Notes under the pieces: generated by a model
Told to the model about the DNA's origin: nothing
Databases searched by the model: none
The model's input: only the letters and a program-made list of their open reading frames with translations
In this document: in pieces, positions 15,378 to 24,448 of the stretch
Position numbering within the stretch: position 1 is the first letter of the stretch
Layout of the letters: each line of letters opens with the position of its first letter
Program-made: the position numbers and the translations under genes
NCBI GenBank assembly: GCA_947168045.1
Contig: CAMVKN010000026.1
Span: forward strand, 1 to 44,125
Direction: 5' to 3'
DNA length: 44,125 bases
Source of the DNA: an uncultured Prevotellaceae bacterium
GTDB lineage: Bacteria > Bacteroidota > Bacteroidia > Bacteroidales > Bacteroidaceae

Positions 15378-15968
15378 ATGGGAATGATGAAGAACATGGC
15401 GGTAGAACGCCGTGAGAGCAGACGCCGCGGATACCGTAGCAGCCGTGCCGGTGCCATGATTGAACTGGAACGCTTCAGGCGCCAGTGGACGGACAACATG
15501 GTTCGCTACTGGCAGGAACGCATCGACAAAATGAGAATCAACGATACGGGACGGTTGCGCAGTAGTATCATGGGCATGATTCACCAAGGCCCATCCACCA
15601 CAATAGAGCACTCCTTCCTGGTCTATGGCATCTATGTGAGCAACGGCGTTGGACGTGAGTTCGGCAGCAACTGGGGAAGCCGTGGCGGCGAAGGTACATG
15701 GAACGCAGGACAGTTGCCTTTCCTCCTACCAGGTGGAGAAGCCTACCGTGCGAAACATGGACTTGACAAACCTAAGAAGGTAGGTCCGGCATGGGGTGGC
15801 CGTGTGGCTGGTGGACATCCGCGTGAGAAACGTGACTGGTTCTTCCGGAAATATGCTGCCTCACGCCATGTGCTAAACGAGATGGAGGCCGCTGCCTACG
15901 GACAGGCATACAAGGGCATGCTGACCGAAGCTATCGACGGACTGACGCAACGCGTGCGCGTGATGTAG
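15378..15968 (+). CDS. HK97 gp10-like head-tail / tail completion protein
   Basis: 196 residues. Features of the gp10-like group are visible: a basic N-terminus (ERRESRRRGYRSSRAG), the phrase NDTGRLRSSI near residue 55, a strand IYVSNGVGREFG near residue 90, and a closing REKRDWFFRKYAASRHVLNE around 150. Family members act as tail terminators or head-tail connectors. The order portal, connector, gp10-like supports this. The gene starts 3 bases after the previous stop and is followed by a promoter at 15992. Confidence 0.6.
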   Translation: MGMMKNMAVERRESRRRGYRSSRAGAMIELERFRRQWTDNMVRYWQERIDKMRINDTGRLRSSIMGMIHQGPSTTIEHSFLVYGIYVSNGVGREFGSNWGSRGGEGTWNAGQLPFLLPGGEAYRAKHGLDKPKKVGPAWGGRVAGGHPREKRDWFFRKYAASRHVLNEMEAAAYGQAYKGMLTEAIDGLTQRVRVM

Positions 15969-15991
15969 TTTTAAGATTGTCCCATACCCCC

Positions 15992-16078
15992 TATCTTTGC
16001 ATAGTGTTGTATAAATTGAAATGATTAAGAATTGACCTGACGGCGGCTGTGGTCCGCGACGGATGTCATGCAGCCGCC
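15992..16078 (+). promoter_or_regulatory. Promoter and GC hairpin before the 16105 gene
   Basis: TATCTTTG (15992-15999) is a perfect -7 box; no TTG lies at the ideal distance, though TAGTTTT is near -33. A GC hairpin, GGCGGCTG (16042-16049) with CAGCCGCC (16071-16078), follows in the leader, resembling those at 898-937 and 1626-1661. Confidence 0.55.
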
Positions 16079-16104
16079 TCTCTTTAAACAAACAACAGAC
16101 AGCA

Positions 16105-17781
16105 ATGGCAAGCAACAGTACCTACAAACGTCAGTATTTCCAGGGCATCCGCGATGAGCGTGACATGCACCGCAACACGGCGACGCGCATCGGCACGGCG
16201 TTCCTGCTGCTGTTGGACGACCTTGAGGCGATGAGCGGCGACTACCTCAGCCGTGCTGGGGACGATACGGCCAGGGGCGTCATCACCTTCCTGCGTGGAC
16301 TGCTTCTGGGCGACGGCACCTATGGCATCGGCGATGATGGACTGGCACACCTGCGCCAGGCTTTCTTCACCGAGAAGGTGACAACGGAGGCACTGGAGGT
16401 GAACGGATGGGCGCGCTTCGAGAAGCTGGTGTACAACATGCAGCAGCTGCAGGAACAGGACATGCTCCTCTCAGGAGGCGGCGACATAGAGCGCGTGGTG
16501 GACAACCAGGACGGTACATATACCCTGCACTTCCACAAAGAGAAGCAGGACCGACATATCAGCCTTGCACCCTTCGACATCCTCTACGGCAAGGTGGACG
16601 ACATCGCGCAGGGAACTGCCACCACTACCGGCACCTACTACACCTCATGGATGCGCGTATGCCAGGACGGTGTGACACTCAACGAGGGACTGACACCCGA
16701 CACTGTGCGCGTGGAGCTGTGGGACGATGCAGCAGTGCCAGGTGGACTCAACTTCCCGCCGAAGGCGATGATGACAGTGGGCCGACGCGGCAATACGAGC
16801 GACGCTGAGCGACAGTCGTTCTGGGAGCTGTCCACCACCGACCATAACATCACACACTACTGGCATGTGGACCAGCCGGTGCTGCGCGCTGACAACTATG
16901 CCCTCTGCCTGGGCATCCTCCCGGCCATCCTCGATGATGCGGGTGTCCTTCCGTCCACACGCGACAAGGCGATGCCGTCGCTCTACGTCAATTCCGTCTT
17001 CTACGAGCATGCCCATCACATCTACTACCCCTCGCAGGTGGTGAAGACGGACCGCGGACAGTGGACAGCCACGCCTACGGCTACCTATACAGGCCCTTCA
17101 GGCACTGTGCCCGCTGGTTTACCCAGCGGTGGCACGTCCTACACCCAGGGACAGACCATCAGCGAGCCATACCACCATGAGAGCTTCAGCAACAACCTCT
17201 GGCTTACCCACCGTCTGTCAGCCGCCAATAAGAGCCTGACCGACGATAAGCTGCTGCAGAAGATGGAAAAGGAGTGGCACGTGGACAAGGAGACAAGCCG
17301 CGTCTGGCGCCATGGCGCACTGTGGGAATGCATCGTGGACGGTACCACTGAGGAGCCGGGCATCAGTCCGCATTGGACGATGGTCAGCGGACAGCCGCTG
17401 CGCCTGGACTTCGTCTTCGACCGAGGAACACTGGTGTTCGTCGACGACGTGCAGCTGCTGGCAGAGGCACGCATACTCATAGGCACAGACGACGTTACCG
17501 GCGACCTGCTGGCCCGTGTGGCGGCTGCCCAGCTGGACATCAGCTGGACCTGGCAACGCATGAGCCATGAGGACGGCACACAGACAGCCGCCGACGAGCT
17601 GTGGCAACCCACCACTGCACCGGGACAGCCCAACATCCTCGCCATCGACCATAAGCTGGCCGACCCCGACCGCCGCCAGGACTGCGGCCCGCTGTGGGAG
17701 CAGCAGCTGCGTGTGTGGTACCACGTCACCGCACGCCTCTCGACCGGCCAGACAGCCGAGGGCGAGCTGGGACTGGGATAG
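16105..17781 (+). CDS. Large tail-associated protein, unassigned
   Basis: 558 residues from ATG 16105 (AGCA-ATG as at other starts here); the upstream ATG at 16063 lies inside the leader hairpin. The first 150 residues are helical. The middle and C-terminus are beta-rich with strand-turn patterns (DNQDGTYTLHF, VRVELWDD) and a Thr/Ser/Gly/Pro-rich stretch (about 320-350), as in tail fibre or tail-sheath-associated proteins. No enzymatic motif seen. It is the first of a group of beta-rich tail proteins that includes the DGR target. Confidence 0.5.
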   Translation: MASNSTYKRQYFQGIRDERDMHRNTATRIGTAFLLLLDDLEAMSGDYLSRAGDDTARGVITFLRGLLLGDGTYGIGDDGLAHLRQAFFTEKVTTEALEVNGWARFEKLVYNMQQLQEQDMLLSGGGDIERVVDNQDGTYTLHFHKEKQDRHISLAPFDILYGKVDDIAQGTATTTGTYYTSWMRVCQDGVTLNEGLTPDTVRVELWDDAAVPGGLNFPPKAMMTVGRRGNTSDAERQSFWELSTTDHNITHYWHVDQPVLRADNYALCLGILPAILDDAGVLPSTRDKAMPSLYVNSVFYEHAHHIYYPSQVVKTDRGQWTATPTATYTGPSGTVPAGLPSGGTSYTQGQTISEPYHHESFSNNLWLTHRLSAANKSLTDDKLLQKMEKEWHVDKETSRVWRHGALWECIVDGTTEEPGISPHWTMVSGQPLRLDFVFDRGTLVFVDDVQLLAEARILIGTDDVTGDLLARVAAAQLDISWTWQRMSHEDGTQTAADELWQPTTAPGQPNILAIDHKLADPDRRQDCGPLWEQQLRVWYHVTARLSTGQTAEGELGLG

Positions 17782-17872
17782 ACTTCAGGACATCAGACTT
17801 CAGACCACAGACCACAAGTGACTATATATTAAATCTCAACTCTCAAACCTCAAATCTCAAATCAAAAAGAAT
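17782..17872 (+). repeat. Low-complexity TCAAA/CTCAAAT spacer
   Basis: Short imperfect repeats: CTTCAGAC and CCACAGAC units, then CTCAAACCTCAAATCTCAAA. Such runs are common in Bacteroidales intergenic DNA. The stretch gives an A-rich leader for the next gene and no promoter box is clear. Confidence 0.5.
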
Positions 17873-18091
17873 ATGTATTACGTCATCGTACCAAATGAAG
17901 TGTGTGAGCGCCGCAAGGTGTTCACGCGCAACCAGCGCACCCCCGACGGGCGCGTGGTGCTGACCCTGAGGGACCTGAGCATGACCAGGTTCTCCTACGG
18001 GCCGGTGGAGATAGTCAACGGTGAGGACCTGCAGGCCATCATGGCCGCCGGTACCGCGCCCAGTGATAACGATAAGAAGGAGGAGGAGTAG
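17873..18091 (+). CDS. Small hypothetical protein (72 aa)
   Basis: 72 residues. It begins with a strand (YYVIVPNEVCERRKV), has a basic middle (RTPDGRVVLTLRDL) and a strongly acidic Lys/Glu tail. No domain recognised. It starts the unit that leads two bases on to the 18094 gene, so the two are probably co-translated. A small chaperone or capping role for the following tail protein is possible but unsupported. Confidence 0.5.
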   Translation: MYYVIVPNEVCERRKVFTRNQRTPDGRVVLTLRDLSMTRFSYGPVEIVNGEDLQAIMAAGTAPSDNDKKEEE

Positions 18092-18093
18092 GC

Positions 18094-19242
18094 ATGGATA
18101 AAATCGTCAGCAACGAGTTCGTCATCAATGCCTTCATTGGCTCCAAGACGCTCATAACCGGCATCAACGTGGTGGAGGGCGTGCTCGTCCAGAGCATGGA
18201 CGCACAGGGAAACCTCGCCCCCGACTGGACAGACGCAGGCCCTAAGTTCAAGGCCAGCGTAAAGGACACTTCAGGCACGACGCACCTGTCGCTGGACAGC
18301 GAGGAAAAGCTCTACTGGAACGGCGTGGAGGTGACCTTTGCTGCCACTGGACTGAGCAACGCCGTGGGCTCTGCCTTCCCCGCTGGGTCGTTCAAGCGCA
18401 CCACGGGAGCCGACGGCGCCTATGTCTACCAGATAGTGAAGAACATCTTCAGCGAGTCGACCAACGCCGACAGCGACCAGTTCCGCATCGAGGGAAAGAT
18501 TGAGCTGGCTGGCGGACGCTTCCAGGACTTCGTCACGCCCGACCAGCCGGTGACGCTGGTGCGCTATTCCAATGGCGGCATACCGTACATCGTGCTCATC
18601 AGCAACGTTCACAACATCACCGAGCAGGGCGGCACTGGCTACATGGATGCCTTCCTCTACGACGTGACGACGATGACGGTGGTGGAAAATGCCACCCCGG
18701 AGAAGTGGTTTAATGTTGACGGCACGGGTGCCGAGGTGGAGTGTACCACGGCCAAGGGCTACGCCATGAACGGCAACCGCCTGACGGTGCCTGCCAGTGA
18801 GGTGAACGGCTACGACAACTTCTGCGCATGCTTCAAGGTAGGCAGCGAGTACTATCGCGGCTTCGCCTTCCTTCGCGACGAGACAGACCCCGTCTATGTG
18901 GCCTACGACATCGTGGGCGACGTGGAGGGCACAGAGGTACTGGAGGACGGCACTGCCCGCGTCAAGATATACGTCACGGACAAGGACGGCAAGACCCTCA
19001 CCTCCTGGGGCACACGTACCCTTGTCCCCGGCATCGTGCTGAAGGCCGATGACGGCAGCCCCGTAGTGCCCGTGACCTTCTCCGGCACGGCAGACCAGCT
19101 GGCGAACACTGCCACGGAAGTGAACAACATCACCTACAAGGGCGAGGCATGGAAGGCCACGCTGGCAGTACCCTACGACAAGCTCGTATCAGTCTGCGGC
19201 GGACGCCTGCAGGGATGGATCAGCCTGAATCCGACAAACTGA
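18094..19242 (+). CDS. Beta-rich tail structural protein, unassigned
   Basis: 382 residues, no signal peptide or membrane segment. Rich in Val, Thr, Gly and Asp with many short strands. The C-terminal 120 residues (from about VYVAYDIVGDVEGTEVLEDG) look like an Ig-like or carbohydrate-binding fold. No family recognised. With the DGR target directly downstream (51 bases), it probably builds the same tail-tip or major tail structure; a major tail (tube) protein role is a fair alternative given its strand content. Confidence 0.5.
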   Translation: MDKIVSNEFVINAFIGSKTLITGINVVEGVLVQSMDAQGNLAPDWTDAGPKFKASVKDTSGTTHLSLDSEEKLYWNGVEVTFAATGLSNAVGSAFPAGSFKRTTGADGAYVYQIVKNIFSESTNADSDQFRIEGKIELAGGRFQDFVTPDQPVTLVRYSNGGIPYIVLISNVHNITEQGGTGYMDAFLYDVTTMTVVENATPEKWFNVDGTGAEVECTTAKGYAMNGNRLTVPASEVNGYDNFCACFKVGSEYYRGFAFLRDETDPVYVAYDIVGDVEGTEVLEDGTARVKIYVTDKDGKTLTSWGTRTLVPGIVLKADDGSPVVPVTFSGTADQLANTATEVNNITYKGEAWKATLAVPYDKLVSVCGGRLQGWISLNPTN

Positions 19243-19293
19243 CAACATCACCACTCCCGGTGCGTCAGCGTCGGGCTTAATACATAACGACCC

Positions 19294-22200
19294 ATGAAGA
19301 AAAGAACATACGTGGGGGCGGTGACACGCCCCATATCGCTGAATCCGGTCATCCGCGTGGAGAACCCGTACAATTCCCAGTCTACCAACCAGTACGGGAC
19401 AGTGACGCAGAGCTTTGACACCCTCACCGGCGAGTACTATCCCAACCGCCAGCAGTACCCTACGCTGCTTGGGCTGCACGTGCTGGTTGAGGACCCGAAC
19501 AGTGCCACCGCCGCCAGCGAGGTGGCCTGGGGCGGGCAGAACACCGTGGCATGGGAGGTCGTCCGTGGCGGCACTGTTTTTGCCGTCACGGCACAGAGCG
19601 TGGGCGACTTCACGCTCAGCGGCCATCAGCTGCGGGTGAAGATGAACCAGACGGTGGCCGACGGCAATGTCACCGTCCGCGCCACCGCCACGTTCCATGA
19701 CAGTGTCGGACGCGCACAGACGGCCGTGGCTGAGCTGCCGCTTGGCCTGAGCGCGTCGACGGCCACCAACCTCGTCCTGCTGTGTGACCGCCTGGGCACG
19801 CCTGGCTACGTGGGCGATTTCTTCCGCCTGAACCCGCTGAAGCTTGACACGGTGGCCATGCTTGAAAACAGCAATAACTGGAAGAAGAGATGTGCAGTCC
19901 AGCTGTGCGACGGTACGACGCCCATTCCCGATGCCTTCACGCTGATGGGCAGCGACCCCATGGATGAGACATCCTATATGGACACACCCGAGGGGTCAGC
20001 CTTCTACTTCTGGTTCTACCGCACGCCTGACAACCGGCTCATACAGTGCACGCAGGATACTGAGTGGCTTAATGCTGCATGGACAGCACACGGCACGGCA
20101 TCCAAGGAGGTGTCCGTCGACCTGACGAAGGTGCGGCAGGTACGCCTGGTATGCCGTGCGGGATATATACCCTATGGACAGATGGAGGACTATCTCGACG
20201 AGGACGGCATACTGCGTCCGGAGAAGCTCTACCTTGGATTCCGAGAGCAGAGCTTCGACGTGGGCGTTGAGTTGCCGGACGTGGAGCGCATCGACGTGGC
20301 TGACATTGCGCACTGCCGCCTGGAGCGCACCGAGCTGGCCAGCAGCACCGTCACCATCGTCAAGCGTGCCCTGGTGACCGCCGGGGGCACCACGCTCAAC
20401 GACCTCAGTGAGACGACGCCACATTCCAGCAGCACGCAGTCATGGGTGGAGATGCTCTACACGATAGAGTGGTTCGTCACCAAGGCTAATGGCGACGAGG
20501 TGAGCGTGGGCACCGGTGAGTGGCTGCAGATAACGCCCGCACAGATAGCCGCGCTCTACGGGGCGGCACTCAATGCCGACCAGATGCCGCAGATGAGCGT
20601 CAGCGTAGAACCGCGATACCCCAAGCTCACGGGCAACAACTACGTGGAGGGGTACGTGCGCGGAGCCAGTGCCGTCACGCCCTCGCAGCAGCAGGGCAAT
20701 AAGGGGTTTCTCAAGCAGCTGGACTTCTGGCTCCTGGACACCACCGACAACGAAGGCGTCACGACGCACGGCATGAAGCTGCAGCGCAACAACATCCTGC
20801 GCTTCGCCGGTGGCGGCTGGGCGCCTGCCGTGCGCATCAGTCCGGAAATGGCCGCCGACGCGGAGCTGGAGCTGTGGCGACGGAACAGCGGCGGCACCTA
20901 CGTCAAATACTGCGATGCCGGGGCCTACGATCCGGAGTCGTTTGTGGAGAGCGTGCTGCGCAGGTACTTCAATGGTACGCTCACAGGATGGTACGCTGAG
21001 AGCGACGGTGGCTGGCCGCGGCTGTACAAGAAAGACGGCAGCAGCTACGTCGAGGCACACGCCCTGATGCCATGGGAGACCACCGAGACGAAATACACCA
21101 CCGGCGTGGGCTTCGGCTTCGGCGTGTACCTGCTCGACCACCAGAAGCGCGACGACGGCCAGTGGGAGTGGAACGGCATCCTCACCGACGTCACCGAGTG
21201 GGACGGCATCGACGTGAGACCCTACTACCTCGCACCGACGGCCTTCTCGCCCTGCCCGTCGACGCAGATCACGGAGAACGGCAAGACGGTGCTGCGCAAC
21301 TTCTTCTTCCTGGCACACCCGCAGGGAGGCATCGGCGGCCACTCGGCAATGGGCATCCTCGGCAGCTCGATGTTCAACGAGGCCGGACGCGCCTACCCGA
21401 AGGTGGAGGACGTGAATGCGCTGACGAATGCCACCCGTGCGCGTGCCAACAACAGCGTGGCGGGACGCAGCTACCCCTTTGCTGAAGGCGGCTACCACAC
21501 GCTCAACACGCTTATCACGTCGCAGGAACTGCTCTATTCGCGCCGCAACCCATTCCTCGCCACGATGTTCGGCAGCGGCATCAGCTCCAACGATGCCTGC
21601 AGCAGCGAGGCCACATGGCGGCAGAATGGAGGCTTCCGACACAAGATAAGCGGTGCTACGGCCTACGGCTATGCACCCTGGAGCAGTGCGCTGCCGGTGA
21701 AGAGTGCCACCAACAGCACGAAGAATGCCTCGGAGGACATGAACAACTACCAGGGCAAGGAACAGTGTATGGAGAGCCAGCTGGCAGCGTCGTTCGCAGT
21801 GGAGTTCGGCATCGCCAAGACCACCAGTACGGCATCGCCCAACTACTTCACGGTGTATGGCGGCAAGTACTACTGGATGGCACCCGACGGCGCCGAGACA
21901 CTGACAGACGGTTATATGAACGCGCGCATATACCGCGAAATGAGCGACACGCTGACGGGCTACAACAGCAGCGGCACGCAGACGACGTGCGAGTTCACGG
22001 CCATCCTGCGCATGAGCCTGATGGGTGGTATGAACATCTCCGGCGACATCTACGCCTACACACAGGGCGGCGCAGAGGTCATCGGCGAGTGCACGGTAGA
22101 ACCAGACACGAGCAGAACCGGCAACCCCATCGTCTCCTACCTGATTCCCGACCAGACAAAATGGCTCAACGACACTGCCATCTCGAAGAACGCGCCGGCG

Positions 22201-22521
22201 AAGTTCCTGATCGAGGAGTGTGCCGACGCCATCAAGACGGGCGAGGCGACCAACCTTACCGACGGCTACTACGCCAGGCGCTTAGGCTACTCACCGGTGA
22301 AAATGCTGGGCGGAGGCGGTCTTGGCAGCTACGAGTGCTGCTATGGCTACACCTCAAACCATTGGGCTTCGGCAGTCGGCCAACGTGTGAGAATCGCCCT
22401 CCGTTTTCGCGGCAATGCGAACGCTGCGAACTGTTCGCCTCGCTACTGGAATGCGAACTACAGCGCGTCGAATGCGAATCGCAACAATGGAGGCTCTGCT
22501 CAGGCTTTGATTGGCACGTAA
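19294..22521 (+). CDS. DGR-diversified tail receptor-binding protein
   Basis: 1075 residues, beta-rich throughout and without membrane segments. The last 43 residues are encoded by a variable repeat: codons for Asn in the template have become Ala and Tyr here, and a Lys has become Gln. Diversified proteins of DGRs usually end in a C-type-lectin fold; the region before the repeat (from about residue 690, with GRSYPFAEGGYHTLNTL and later YECCYGYTSNHWASAVGQRV) is consistent with that. The likely role is receptor binding at the tail tip, with host range shifted by mutagenesis. Strong hairpins follow the stop codon. Confidence 0.85.
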   Translation: MKKRTYVGAVTRPISLNPVIRVENPYNSQSTNQYGTVTQSFDTLTGEYYPNRQQYPTLLGLHVLVEDPNSATAASEVAWGGQNTVAWEVVRGGTVFAVTAQSVGDFTLSGHQLRVKMNQTVADGNVTVRATATFHDSVGRAQTAVAELPLGLSASTATNLVLLCDRLGTPGYVGDFFRLNPLKLDTVAMLENSNNWKKRCAVQLCDGTTPIPDAFTLMGSDPMDETSYMDTPEGSAFYFWFYRTPDNRLIQCTQDTEWLNAAWTAHGTASKEVSVDLTKVRQVRLVCRAGYIPYGQMEDYLDEDGILRPEKLYLGFREQSFDVGVELPDVERIDVADIAHCRLERTELASSTVTIVKRALVTAGGTTLNDLSETTPHSSSTQSWVEMLYTIEWFVTKANGDEVSVGTGEWLQITPAQIAALYGAALNADQMPQMSVSVEPRYPKLTGNNYVEGYVRGASAVTPSQQQGNKGFLKQLDFWLLDTTDNEGVTTHGMKLQRNNILRFAGGGWAPAVRISPEMAADAELELWRRNSGGTYVKYCDAGAYDPESFVESVLRRYFNGTLTGWYAESDGGWPRLYKKDGSSYVEAHALMPWETTETKYTTGVGFGFGVYLLDHQKRDDGQWEWNGILTDVTEWDGIDVRPYYLAPTAFSPCPSTQITENGKTVLRNFFFLAHPQGGIGGHSAMGILGSSMFNEAGRAYPKVEDVNALTNATRARANNSVAGRSYPFAEGGYHTLNTLITSQELLYSRRNPFLATMFGSGISSNDACSSEATWRQNGGFRHKISGATAYGYAPWSSALPVKSATNSTKNASEDMNNYQGKEQCMESQLAASFAVEFGIAKTTSTASPNYFTVYGGKYYWMAPDGAETLTDGYMNARIYREMSDTLTGYNSSGTQTTCEFTAILRMSLMGGMNISGDIYAYTQGGAEVIGECTVEPDTSRTGNPIVSYLIPDQTKWLNDTAISKNAPAKFLIEECADAIKTGEATNLTDGYYARRLGYSPVKMLGGGGLGSYECCYGYTSNHWASAVGQRVRIALRFRGNANAANCSPRYWNANYSASNANRNNGGSAQALIGT
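22396..22506 (+). repeat. DGR variable repeat (VR)
   Basis: 111 bases matching the template at 22757-22867 except at five positions: GC replaces AA after GCGAAC, T replaces A after the second GCGAAC, and TC replaces AA after TCTGC. All five are adenines in the template. The repeat lies in frame at the C-terminus of the tail protein and ends 15 bases before its stop. Confidence 0.95.
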
Positions 22522-22527
22522 GGCGCA

Positions 22528-22588
22528 GCAGCGCTGCAAGCGCAACAAAGCCGCTGCAAGCGGCGCCAATGTCGGCCGTAAGGCCGAC
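22528..22588 (+). other. Hairpins after VR (retrohoming-type structure)
   Basis: Three structures: palindrome GCAGCGCTGC (22528-22537), GCCGCT/AGCGGC (22550-22555 with 22559-22564), and GTCGGCC with GTAA loop and GGCCGAC (22571-22588), then AT-rich ATAAAATTTTTTT. In the Bordetella phage DGR a GC-rich hairpin after VR aids retrohoming; the last one here could do that, and also act as a terminator. Confidence 0.6.
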
Positions 22589-22625
22589 TCGAGAATAAAA
22601 TTTTTTTAGAAAAATTTAGGGGCGG

Positions 22626-22657
22626 TATGGATAAATCGGATTTTATGCGTATCTTTG
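22626..22657 (+). promoter_or_regulatory. Promoter for the template RNA
   Basis: TATG (22626-22629, one mismatch from TTTG), 20 bases, TATCTTTG (22650-22657), about 100 bases before the template repeat. It would make an RNA that covers the template and reads on to the reverse transcriptase. A 26-codon frame (22666-22746) between promoter and template is unsupported as a gene. Confidence 0.6.
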
Positions 22658-22756
22658 CCATCGAAATGAAAATCCACGGGCGTCGCGTCAACCTCTGCAT
22701 TGGGACAGAGGCCCTGAAACGCGAGGACGTGGTTGGAAAAGGGTGACGTGCCACAG

Positions 22757-22867
22757 GCCCTCCGTTTTCGCGGCAATGCGAACAATGCGAACTGTTCGCC
22801 TCGCTACTGGAATGCGAACAACAGCGCGTCGAATGCGAATCGCAACAATGGAGGCTCTGCAAAGGCT
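22757..22867 (+). repeat. DGR template repeat (TR)
   Basis: 111 bases, 28 of them adenine, mostly as AAC or AAT in the reading frame of the variable repeat, the usual design for varying surface residues. It is intergenic; an open frame crosses it from 22733 but that is a by-product of its likeness to the VR. Five of the 28 adenines differ in the VR, no other base does. Confidence 0.95.
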
Positions 22868-22939
22868 AAAAAAGTTAAAGAGACCGTGGCACGCACCTGC
22901 CCGGAAGCGGCGAACATACAAGACCTGAAGGGGTGGCGG

Positions 22940-23015
22940 CACTCTACGGAGTGTGACGGGTAAGCGCCCCACGGCTCAGCCTGAGCCAAGAGTGCTCAGC
23001 GGTTTTCCCGCTGAG
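22940..23015 (+). ncRNA. Three hairpins in the TR-RT spacer
   Basis: CACTC/GAGTG (22940-22944 with 22949-22953), GGCTCA/TGAGCC (22973-22978 with 22982-22987), and CTCAGCGG/CCGCTGAG (22995-23002 with 23008-23015). In the Bordetella DGR the spacer downstream of the template is needed for cDNA synthesis; this 179-base spacer may play the same part. Confidence 0.5.
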
Positions 23016-23046
23016 GTGAGAGAAACAAACCAATCATTAACCAACC

Positions 23047-24447
23047 ATGATGCCAAGGCAAGGAGCACAGTGCACGATGAAGGACGTGGAAGCAGGTGAA
23101 CTGGCGGCCCTCAGAGGCCGTGCAGATACCAGGCAGGCACAGGACTGGCTCTCAGAGAAAAAGACCAACCGCCAGCGCGTCCTTACTGAGGCACAGTCGC
23201 TGTCCTTCGTCACCGAGTACCGGCAGCTGGTGAAAACTAATGCCAACGGGAAGGTCCGGCAGATCGACGCGCCGTCGCTTCATACGCTCGTCATTCAGCA
23301 CCTGTGGATGGAGCTGGTGATGCCCTACTACATGGACGTCGAGCCTGGCGTGGCGCGTAACTGCTTGCCAGGCCGTGGCGTGACGGCTGAAGACAGGAGC
23401 GGCAGCGTCCTGAAGGAAGCCAAGCGACTGTTCTACGACCGTCGCGAGCTGTCGTTCCTGGCCTGTGCTGACCAGCGACAGTGCTACCAGCGACTCACGC
23501 CGGCAGCCTACCGCCGGGGCATGAAGGAGCTTCGCAACCGCGTTCTCGGCGGTCTGCCCGTTGAGAAACGCATGGAGGCAATGCCATACTGGCGCTGGCT
23601 CATAGACTTCGGCGAGCAGGTGTCCTTCGTCGACGGGCACCTGCCCATCGGAACGCCGACAAGCCCCCTGGTGCACCACATCGCCATGCTGCCCTTCGAC
23701 CTGTGGCTGAAGGAACAGTTCCCATGGGCCATACGCTATGCCGACAATGTGTGGGTGGCCACAGAGACGCGCGAGGAAGCCGCGCAGGCACTGTGGCGCA
23801 TACGACAGTTCTGGTGGTATGCCTACAGGCTGCGGGCCAAGCGTCATGCCGCCGGGGTGCTTCCCATCAACGGGGAAGGCGTAGACCTGTGTGGCTATGT
23901 GGTGCAGCGGCTCCCCAGTAAGTCGGCCACCAGCCACAACAAGGGCATGACCAGGATGCGGCCGGCCACCCTGCACCGGGCGGTGCGCTGTAAAGACGAC
24001 AAGGCGTGGGCCAGCTACTTCGGACTGATGCGCCCTGCGGACTGCTTCGGCATCATGCAAAAAACAGAAAAGAGGATGAAACTGACGGAGTTGACACAGC
24101 GCGTGCGCATCAACCGCGAGATGGACGCCAAGCACATCGACATGAAGGACCTGGAGGGCAAGGTGCACAACGTCTACAAGTATGAGATACGCCGCGGCAA
24201 GGAGGGTGACAACTGGATGAAAGCCCTCATCGGCATACCAGACATCGACGGTGAGACAGGGAAGCCTACAGGACGCATACGCGCCTACGAGTACCATGGC
24301 AACTACCAGGGCATCATACGCTGGCTGCGCGAGCTGGAGGCCTCCGGCATTGACTTCCTCCCCATCGAGGAGGGCCGCATCGTCAACGAGTGCGGATATA
24401 TCTACGAGGGAAGCACCAACCAGATTCAATTCATAGAGGAGGAATAG
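23047..24447 (+). CDS. DGR reverse transcriptase
   Basis: 466 residues. The RT domain occupies about residues 55-300: motif 2 GKVRQIDAPSLHTLVIQ (68-84), first catalytic Asp142 in ACADQRQCYQRL, motif 4 LPIGTPTSPLVHHIAM (199-214), motif 5 YADN (231-234), and a closing GVDLCGYVV (278-286). Unlike most RTs, the second Asp of YxDD is Asn. It would copy template RNA into error-prone cDNA at adenines. About 160 residues follow the RT core, of unknown role and not resembling a maturase or nuclease. Two ATG codons stand at the start; 2 bases separate it from the next gene. No Avd gene is visible beside it. Confidence 0.9.
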   Translation: MMPRQGAQCTMKDVEAGELAALRGRADTRQAQDWLSEKKTNRQRVLTEAQSLSFVTEYRQLVKTNANGKVRQIDAPSLHTLVIQHLWMELVMPYYMDVEPGVARNCLPGRGVTAEDRSGSVLKEAKRLFYDRRELSFLACADQRQCYQRLTPAAYRRGMKELRNRVLGGLPVEKRMEAMPYWRWLIDFGEQVSFVDGHLPIGTPTSPLVHHIAMLPFDLWLKEQFPWAIRYADNVWVATETREEAAQALWRIRQFWWYAYRLRAKRHAAGVLPINGEGVDLCGYVVQRLPSKSATSHNKGMTRMRPATLHRAVRCKDDKAWASYFGLMRPADCFGIMQKTEKRMKLTELTQRVRINREMDAKHIDMKDLEGKVHNVYKYEIRRGKEGDNWMKALIGIPDIDGETGKPTGRIRAYEYHGNYQGIIRWLRELEASGIDFLPIEEGRIVNECGYIYEGSTNQIQFIEEE

Positions 24448-24448
24448 C

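Noticed and set aside
22733..22963. An open frame covering the template repeat
   Set aside because: It has a TTG start and reads the template in the VR frame. This is expected from TR/VR likeness, not evidence of a gene.
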